5,423 bases of DNA from Bacteroidales bacterium. Its GTDB lineage: Bacteria > Bacteroidota > Bacteroidia > Bacteroidales > UBA10428. A program made the translations under genes and the position numbers. Location: NCBI GenBank assembly GCA_016935595.1, contig JAFGQQ010000005.1:1-5423 (forward strand), given 5' to 3'. This document shows positions 1 to 4,381 of the stretch, piece by piece. How positions within the stretch are numbered: position 1 is the first letter of the stretch; every line of letters starts with the position of its first letter. Under the pieces are notes generated by a model. The model worked only from the letters and a program-made list of their open reading frames with translations. It ran no database searches and had not been told where the DNA came from.

Positions 1-22
1 AAACAGCAATTTAAACAATTAC

Positions 23-265
23 ATGAGAAACATTAACAATGTATTGCGTAAAAACCGCCGTATACTGGCTGAATTAAATCCTAACGGGAAAATAAAAATA
101 AAAAGAGAAAAACTACTTACCGAAGGATTTAATTTCAATTACTTTACAAACATATACCAGGCCAAAAACGGAAACGTATATTATTTTTGCTATGATTATG
201 GCTACATAGCTGTTGAAAATGAATTGTTTGCATTGGTTAAAAAACAGGAATATATTAATTACTAA
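23..265 (+). CDS. Small conserved-looking hypothetical protein, 80 aa
   Basis: An 80-residue protein of unknown function. The N-terminal third is basic (RNINNVLRKNRRILAELNP, then KIKIKREKLL). The rest is rich in aromatic residues (FNFNYFTNIY, then VYYFCYDYGY, then ALVKKQEYINY), suggesting a compact, possibly beta-rich fold. There is no signal peptide, membrane segment or catalytic motif that I can recognise. From memory, similar short proteins occur in Bacteroidota genomes, but I cannot confirm this here. The frame stays open to the left edge of the window, so a longer N-terminus is formally possible; the ATG at 23 is the first Met and gives a sensible start. There is no Shine-Dalgarno sequence, as is usual in this phylum. 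It converges on the malic enzyme gene, with 65 bases between the two stop codons. Coding is likely because composition is protein-like and no credible gene opposes it. Confidence 0.72.
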   Translation: MRNINNVLRKNRRILAELNPNGKIKIKREKLLTEGFNFNYFTNIYQAKNGNVYYFCYDYGYIAVENELFALVKKQEYINY

Positions 266-274
266 TACGAATTA

Positions 275-299
275 AGGTTAAAGAAATATATTCTAACCT
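275..299. terminator. Possible hairpin between convergent genes
   Basis: AGGTTA (275-280) is complementary to TAACCT (294-299), and GAA (283-285) can pair with TTC (291-293) inside it. This gives an imperfect hairpin 10 bases after the stop of the small gene and downstream of the convergent malic enzyme gene. No clear T-run follows on either strand, so terminator function is weakly supported. The same arm sequences recur at 322-328 (AGGTTAA) and 354-360 (TTAACCT), the second copy lying inside the malic enzyme coding region. Confidence 0.25.
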
Positions 300-330
300 G
301 AAAAATTCATAAATTTATCAAAGGTTAAGC

Positions 331-1626
331 TCACATTGATTTTTTAATATTCATTAACCTCTTATCTAATTCCGATTGGTATAAATCCCAATCAGTAATC
401 ACTTTTCCTGCCACTCCGGTATCGATAGCTGTTTTAGCAACGGCTGGCGAAACCCTCGATATAAGGCGTGGGTCAAGAGGTTTTGGAATAATATAGTTTT
501 TACCAAATTCTAAACTTGTTAAATTATAGGCTTTTTTTACCACATCAGGAACCGGTTCTTTAGCAAGTTTAGCCAAAGCATATGTAGCGGCAATTTTCAT
601 TTCTTCATTAATAGTTTTGGCCCTAACATCGAGTGCGCCCCTGAAAATAAAAGGAAAACCAAGAACATTATTAATCTGGTTTGGATAATCGGACCTTCCT
701 GTTGCAAAAATTAAATCATTCCGGGTTGACATGGCATCTTCGTATGCGATTTCAGGATCGGGATTAGCCATAGCAAATACAATCGGGTTTTTGGCCATTG
801 ACAATAACATTTCTTTCGTGACCATATTGGCAACCGACAGGCCTAAAAACACATCGGCATCAACCATTGCTTCTGCAAGAGTATTAATATTCAGTGATGT
901 GGCGAACTGTTTTTTATATTTATTCAAGTCATCCCTGCGGGTATTAATCACCCCTTTTGTATCGGTCATAACAATATTTTCGGGCTTTACACCTAACGCA
1001 ATATATAATTTGGAACAAGAAATGGCAGCAGCCCCGGCGCCACAAACAACCACTTTTATATCTTCTATCTTTTTTTCGGCTAGTTCTAGTGCATTTAAAA
1101 GCCCTGCACCTGAAATTATAGCTGTTCCATGCTGATCATCATGAAACACGGGTATATCAAGTTCGGCCTTTAACCGCTCTTCAATTTCAAAACATTCGGG
1201 TGCTTTTATATCTTCGAGATTAATACCTCCAAATGTAGGAGCAATAGCTCTTACAACCGAAATCAATTTTTCGGGGTCTAACTCATTAACTTCAATATCA
1301 AACACATCAACATCGGCAAACACTTTAAAAAGAAGCCCTTTTCCTTCCATAACAGGTTTCCCTGCAGCAGGGCCAATATTTCCCAAACCAAGCACAGCAG
1401 TACCGTTTGAAATTACAGCTACTAAATTTCCTTTGGCAGTATATTTATATACATCATCCGGATTATTTTTTATTTCAAGGCAGGGCTGGGCAACTCCCGG
1501 AGTATATGCTAAAGATAAATCACGCTGTGTACCATATGGTTTTGATGGAATAACTTCAACCTTCCCGGCACGGCCTGTGGAATGATATTTTAAAGCTTCT
1601 TCTTTTAAGTTTGTTGACATGTTCAT
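331..1626 (-). CDS. maeB: Malic enzyme, single-domain (malate to pyruvate)
   Basis: Oxidatively decarboxylates malate to pyruvate and CO2 with reduction of NAD(P), a cytoplasmic anaplerotic and NADPH-supplying reaction. Motifs, in order: YTPGVAQPC at residues 41-49 with the catalytic Tyr41; [18 protein letters not shown] at 79-96 with the catalytic Lys96; PECFEIE at 143-149 and FHDDQHGTA at 161-169, which supply the acidic metal ligands; the dinucleotide-binding GAGAAA at 196-201; and MANPDPEI at 286-293. At 431 residues it stops just after the malic enzyme core ([20 protein letters not shown], 386-405, plus a short tail). It therefore lacks the C-terminal phosphotransacetylase-like domain of the roughly 750-residue MaeB proteins. 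I see no remnant of that domain downstream, so the short form looks genuine. Met1 (1626) or Met3 (1620) could be the start. Cofactor preference cannot be read safely. A TAnnTTTG box lies 20 bases upstream. Confidence 0.95.
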   Translation of the reverse strand: MNMSTNLKEEALKYHSTGRAGKVEVIPSKPYGTQRDLSLAYTPGVAQPCLEIKNNPDDVYKYTAKGNLVAVISNGTAVLGLGNIGPAAGKPVMEGKGLLFKVFADVDVFDIEVNELDPEKLISVVRAIAPTFGGINLEDIKAPECFEIEERLKAELDIPVFHDDQHGTAIISGAGLLNALELAEKKIEDIKVVVCGAGAAAISCSKLYIALGVKPENIVMTDTKGVINTRRDDLNKYKKQFATSLNINTLAEAMVDADVFLGLSVANMVTKEMLLSMAKNPIVFAMANPDPEIAYEDAMSTRNDLIFATGRSDYPNQINNVLGFPFIFRGALDVRAKTINEEMKIAATYALAKLAKEPVPDVVKKAYNLTSLEFGKNYIIPKPLDPRLISRVSPAVAKTAIDTGVAGKVITDWDLYQSELDKRLMNIKKSM

Positions 1627-1645
1627 TTCATTTTAAGTTCGGTTT

Positions 1646-1672
1646 CAAAGGTAAAAAAATAAGTCAAACAAA
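1646..1672 (-). promoter_or_regulatory. Candidate Bacteroidota promoter for the malic enzyme gene
   Basis: Read on the minus strand, 1653-1646 is TACCTTTG, an exact match to the Bacteroidota -7 consensus TAnnTTTG. Upstream, 1672-1669 reads TTTG, a possible -33 element, but the 15-base spacing is shorter than the usual 17-23. The box lies 20 bases before the ATG, which implies a very short 5' untranslated leader. Support is motif and position only. Confidence 0.45.
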
Positions 1673-1768
1673 TTATCGCTAATTTTTAAGTTTATGCCTT
1701 CATTTATTGTTGGCTTAAACTTCGTTCATAATTGCTAAAAATAAAATTATAGTATATCATTAGTCCGA

Positions 1769-2037
1769 GATACTACCCCATATGGAAATGTAATAGTCAA
1801 AGCATTTCTCAGTAAAGAAACCATTTAGCTTACCTAATAAAAATTGCCGGTTTGTTTGGAGTGCAACGACCAGCTATTACTAGGCATTTAAGAAACATTT
1901 TTAAATCGGTCGAACTGCAGCATGATTCAGTTAGTTCCATTATGGAACATACTGCTGACAATGGTAAAACCTATAAAACCCAATTTTTGCAATCTCGATG
2001 CCATCATTTCGGCAGGATATTTATAAACAGCCAGTAA
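1769..2037 (+). pseudogene. RhuM-family protein remnant (5' part, decayed)
   Basis: Pieces of one protein can be read across three frames and resemble the N-terminus of the RhuM family (named for Salmonella rhuM; function poorly known, often in accessory regions beside restriction systems). 1784-1825 gives GNVIVKAFLSKETI, followed by TAG (1826-1828) where the family has Trp, then LT. After a one-base shift near 1835-1843, the frame reads IAGLFGVQRPAITRHLRNIF and on to NGKTYKTQF (ending 1986), a helix-turn-helix-like segment. A further shift in the T-run at 1984-1988 leads to CNLDAIISAGY (1988-2020). Another shift gives INSQ (2023-2034) before TAA. Intact members have roughly 330 residues; only about the first 90 are represented. 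A diverged tail may continue to about 2070. With a nonsense codon and three frameshifts it cannot make the protein. A 61-codon open stretch starting with TTG at 1852 is part of this remnant, not a gene. Confidence 0.7.
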
Positions 2038-2180
2038 TTAAGGGCCGTTTTAAATTTCAAAAAATACATTTTGCACGGGACGCGTGGATTGAAACAATCA
2101 AAATAAATACTATAAGCGATATTAAAACAATCTTTAATAAAAAAGTAAGATATGCAGCTAGAAAAAATAAAAATATATTA
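2038..2180. other. AT-rich spacer without a recognised gene
   Basis: No convincing gene, RNA gene or transposon end is visible between the RhuM remnant and the phe operon promoter. An open frame of 73 codons (1998-2219) crosses it, but it overlaps the remnant in another frame, ends in low-complexity Lys/Ile-rich sequence and matches no family I know. CGTGGATTGAAAC at 2083-2095 resembles the 3' end of some CRISPR repeats but occurs only once. Confidence 0.5.
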
Positions 2181-2188
2181 TATATTTG
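2181..2188 (+). promoter_or_regulatory. Candidate -7 promoter box of the phe/aro operon
   Basis: TATATTTG matches the Bacteroidota -7 consensus TAnnTTTG exactly. It lies 27 bases before the leader-peptide ATG at 2216, placing a transcription start at about 2192-2196 with a leader of roughly 20 bases before the peptide. I see no good TTG or TTTG at -33 (about 2157-2162 reads GCTAGA). The region is AT-rich, so a chance match is possible. Confidence 0.45.
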
Positions 2189-2215
2189 CATCAAATTAAA
2201 GACTTTTTATAAAGT

Positions 2216-2281
2216 ATGAGTACTACATTTTCGAACAACGGTTACTTTTTTTATTTTTTCTTTTTTCCGTTCACGAACTGA
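2216..2281 (+). CDS. pheL: Phe-rich leader peptide of the pheA operon attenuator, 21 aa
   Basis: A 21-codon reading frame, ATG to TGA. Its residues 10-19 are YFFYFFFFPF, and eight of its 21 codons are Phe with two Tyr. It starts MSTTFSNNGY and ends with Thr-Asn. It lies 76 bases upstream of prephenate dehydratase and 30 bases upstream of a strong intrinsic terminator, the arrangement of E. coli pheL-pheA. The established role of such peptides is sensing: when charged tRNA-Phe is scarce the ribosome stalls on the Phe codons, the RNA folds into an antiterminator and the operon is transcribed. With ample Phe the ribosome reaches the stop codon and the terminator forms. The peptide itself probably has no other function. 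The codon run is T-rich (mostly TTT), so a low-complexity artefact was considered. The exact placement before a terminator and a phenylalanine-synthesis gene argues strongly against that. The gene is homologous in role, not demonstrably in descent, to pheL. Confidence 0.85.
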   Translation: MSTTFSNNGYFFYFFFFPFTN

Positions 2282-2311
2282 GGGGCTCATAATTATTATA
2301 TCATAACGTAT

Positions 2312-2342
2312 AAAAGTCCCGCAAAGCCGGGACTTTTTTTTT
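2312..2342 (+). terminator. Intrinsic terminator inside the pheA leader
   Basis: A perfect 10-bp stem, AAAAGTCCCG (2312-2321) and CGGGACTTTT (2328-2337), encloses the six-base loop CAAAGC. A run of nine T (2334-2342) overlaps and follows the 3' arm. It ends only 15 bases before the pheA start codon, so it terminates ahead of the operon's structural genes. With no intact gene upstream to terminate other than the leader peptide, it is best read as the attenuator's terminator. Confidence 0.93.
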
Positions 2343-2357
2343 ATATATAAACTAACT

Positions 2358-3221
2358 ATGAAAGAAACAAAAAATAAAACAAAACGGGTCGCTATTCAGG
2401 GCGGCTATGGCGCTTTTCATGAAATTGCCGCCACTCATTATTTCAAAGATGAAAATATTGAAGTCATTCCCAGTGTTACTTTTAATGATTTATTTGAAAA
2501 CTTAAACAGCCGGCATGCCGATTATGGTATTATGGCCATAGAAAACATGGTTGCAGGTAGTATTATCCCCAACTATAAGCTCTTAAAAGAATCGAACATG
2601 AAAATTATCGGGGAAATATACCTGCGAATTAAACAAAACCTGGTTGCATTGCCCGGACAAAAAATCGAAGATATTAAAGAGGTTTACTCCCACCCGATGG
2701 CTATTTTACAGTGCCAGGATTTCTTTAAAAAATATCCCCATATCCGCTCTATCGATAGTGCTGACACGGCTTTAAGCGCAAAAGAAATCAGGGATAAAAA
2801 AATTACAGGTGTTGCAGCCATCTCCAGTGAAATGGCAGCCAAAATGTATAACCTTGAAATTCTTGAAGAAAGTATTGAAAGCAATAAAAAGAACTATACC
2901 CGTTTCCTGATTTTGAAAGATAAAAATGGAGACAGTGTTCAGGACGATACCGCAAATAAAGCATCTTTATCATTTGCCTTAGCTCACGAAATTGGCAGTT
3001 TATCTAAAATTCTTTCAATCTTTTCATTTTTCAATATTAACTTAACTAAAATCCAGTCATTGCCAATAATTGGAAAAGACTGGGAATACCAGTTTTATGT
3101 AGATGTAGAAATACACGATTATAAAACATATCTGCAATCGCTCGAATCGGTTAAACCATTTACAAGTATTTTTGAAATTTTAGGTGAGTATAAAAAAGGA
3201 ATATCAATTATAGAATCATGA
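2358..3221 (+). CDS. pheA: Prephenate dehydratase with C-terminal ACT domain
   Basis: Converts prephenate to phenylpyruvate, the committed step to phenylalanine. The catalytic domain covers about residues 9-188. It shows QGGYGAFHE at 14-22 (family GxxGaxs), AIENMVAGSI at 60-69, VYSHPMAILQC at 109-119 and NYTRFLIL at 179-186, containing the catalytic Thr181. The ACT regulatory domain covers about 202-280, with HEIGSLSKIL at 210-219 (family GaLxxxL). KIQSLP at 231-236 stands where the Phe-binding ESRP motif is usual. The 287 residues match the monofunctional form, without the N-terminal chorismate mutase of E. coli PheA; that activity is supplied by the fusion enzyme two genes downstream. The start at 2358 follows the attenuator by 15 bases and has no Shine-Dalgarno. 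The stop overlaps the next start (ATGA, 3218-3221), implying translational coupling. IENM in place of the common IENS/T is a second variation. Identity is secure; the degree of Phe feedback is not known. Confidence 0.96.
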   Translation: MKETKNKTKRVAIQGGYGAFHEIAATHYFKDENIEVIPSVTFNDLFENLNSRHADYGIMAIENMVAGSIIPNYKLLKESNMKIIGEIYLRIKQNLVALPGQKIEDIKEVYSHPMAILQCQDFFKKYPHIRSIDSADTALSAKEIRDKKITGVAAISSEMAAKMYNLEILEESIESNKKNYTRFLILKDKNGDSVQDDTANKASLSFALAHEIGSLSKILSIFSFFNINLTKIQSLPIIGKDWEYQFYVDVEIHDYKTYLQSLESVKPFTSIFEILGEYKKGISIIES

Positions 3222-4381
3222 TTATTGAACAAGCAAAAAGACTAAATATTGTTTCGGAATATTACTTCTCGAAAAAACTGGCCGAAATCCGTAAAATGAT
3301 ATCAGAAGGGAAACCTGTTATTAATTTAGGAATAGGGAGTCCTGATATGCCCCCTTCCCACAATACTGTTAATGCACTGAAAAAAAGCGCTGATAATCCA
3401 AAAAACCATGGATATCAAAGTTATACCGGAATTCCCGGCTTGCGAAAATCATTTGCCGGCTGGTATAAAGAATATTACTCGGTTAATTTAAATCCTGATG
3501 ATGAAATATTGCCATTAATAGGATCAAAAGAAGGAATATTATATATATCCCTTGCCTTCCTAAACCCCGGCGATGAAGTATTAATTCCAAATCCCGGTTA
3601 CCCAACCTATAGTTCGGTTTCAAACCTGGTAGGTGCAAAAATAAGGTATTATGACCTTAAAGAAGAAAATAATTGGGAACCGGATTTTAAAAACCTTGAA
3701 AAAGAAGACCTTTCAAAAGTTAAAATCATGTGGGTTAATTACCCTCATATGCCAACCGGCAAGAACGGCACAAAAGAGCTTTTTGAAAAAATTATCCGAT
3801 TTAGCAAAAAACATAAAATTTTAATCTGTAATGATAATCCTTACAGCTTTATACTGAATGATAAACCGATGAGCATACTTTCAGTTGAAGGGGCAAAAGA
3901 TGTTGCTGTTGAATTAAATTCATTAAGCAAATCGCATAATATGCCGGGCTGGCGGATTGGGGTATTATGCGGACAAAATGATTATATCCAGACAGTTCTA
4001 AAGGTAAACAGCAATGTGCATTCAGGCATGTTTTTGCCTATGCAGGAAGCCGCTATAGAAGCTTTGCAAAATCCTCCGTCATGGTATAAAAAAATTAATA
4101 ACGAATACAAAAAAAGAAGGGAGTTGGTTTACCAAATCTTTGACCAGATTGAATGCTCATATGATAAAAACCAGGCAGGTTTGTTTATCTGGGCAAAAAT
4201 TCCTTCAAAATATGAATCAGCCGAAGTGCTATCAGAAAAAATCCTTCAAAAAGCTAATATTTTTATAACACCTGGTTTTATTTTCGGAGCCAATGGAAAA
4301 AATTATTTAAGAATTGCTTTATGTAGTGATTTTGAAACATTAAAAGAAGTAATAAAAAGATTAAAAAATACAATATTATGA
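3218..4381 (+). CDS. PLP-dependent class I/II aminotransferase (probable aromatic/aspartate)
   Basis: A fold-type I aminotransferase, most likely transferring the amino group onto phenylpyruvate (and perhaps 4-hydroxyphenylpyruvate or prephenate), as its operon position suggests. Visible features: NLGIGSPDMPP at 36-46; GSKEG at 102-106, which grips the PLP phosphate; PNPGYPTY at 124-131; NYPHMPTG at 174-181; NDNPY at 205-209 with Asp206 (pyridine nitrogen) and Tyr209; SLSKSHNMPGWRIG at 235-248 with the Schiff-base Lys238 and phosphate-binding Arg246; and YLRIAL at 363-368 with Arg365, the substrate carboxylate anchor. Its 387 residues are normal. The family also includes LL-diaminopimelate and aspartate aminotransferases, and motifs alone do not fix the substrate, so I give no gene symbol. 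Met178 replaces the usual Asn of the NPTG motif, which contacts the PLP hydroxyl. The gene overlaps its neighbours by ATGA at both ends (3218-3221 and 4378-4381). Confidence 0.93.
   Translation: MIIEQAKRLNIVSEYYFSKKLAEIRKMISEGKPVINLGIGSPDMPPSHNTVNALKKSADNPKNHGYQSYTGIPGLRKSFAGWYKEYYSVNLNPDDEILPLIGSKEGILYISLAFLNPGDEVLIPNPGYPTYSSVSNLVGAKIRYYDLKEENNWEPDFKNLEKEDLSKVKIMWVNYPHMPTGKNGTKELFEKIIRFSKKHKILICNDNPYSFILNDKPMSILSVEGAKDVAVELNSLSKSHNMPGWRIGVLCGQNDYIQTVLKVNSNVHSGMFLPMQEAAIEALQNPPSWYKKINNEYKKRRELVYQIFDQIECSYDKNQAGLFIWAKIPSKYESAEVLSEKILQKANIFITPGFIFGANGKNYLRIALCSDFETLKEVIKRLKNTIL

Larger units (their letters stand above)
2215..2342 (+). promoter_or_regulatory. Transcription attenuator (leader peptide, antiterminator, terminator)
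   Basis: Three mutually exclusive pairings can be drawn by eye. (a) Terminator: AAAAGTCCCG (2312-2321) with CGGGACTTTT (2328-2337). (b) Antiterminator: GGGGCT (2282-2287) with AGTCCC (2315-2320), six pairs including one G-U. It may be extended by TTATA (2296-2300) with TATAA (2309-2313), and it would destroy the terminator's 5' arm. (c) Protector: TATGAG (2215-2220) with CTCATA (2286-2291), six pairs, which would hide the antiterminator strand when the leader is not translated. A ribosome stalled in the Phe run (2246-2272) blocks neither strand of (b). A ribosome at the stop codon (2279-2281) would cover GGGGCT and favour (a). Structures were found by inspection; no folding energies were computed. 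Confidence 0.72.

Noticed and set aside
731..1135. Open frame of 134 codons on the + strand
   Set aside because: It lies wholly opposite the malic enzyme gene, whose catalytic motifs are all intact, and its translation resembles no family.
1998..2219. Open frame of 73 codons on the + strand
   Set aside because: It overlaps the RhuM remnant in another frame, drifts into Lys/Ile-rich low complexity, and its stop codon merely overlaps the leader-peptide ATG. No recognisable domain.
2312..2342. Terminator as the simple end of an upstream gene
   Set aside because: No intact gene on the + strand ends upstream except the 21-residue leader, and its arm can pair alternatively with 2282-2287, so an attenuator is the better reading.
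2684..2884. Open frame of 66 codons on the - strand
   Set aside because: It is antisense to the catalytic domain of prephenate dehydratase and has no promoter or family match.
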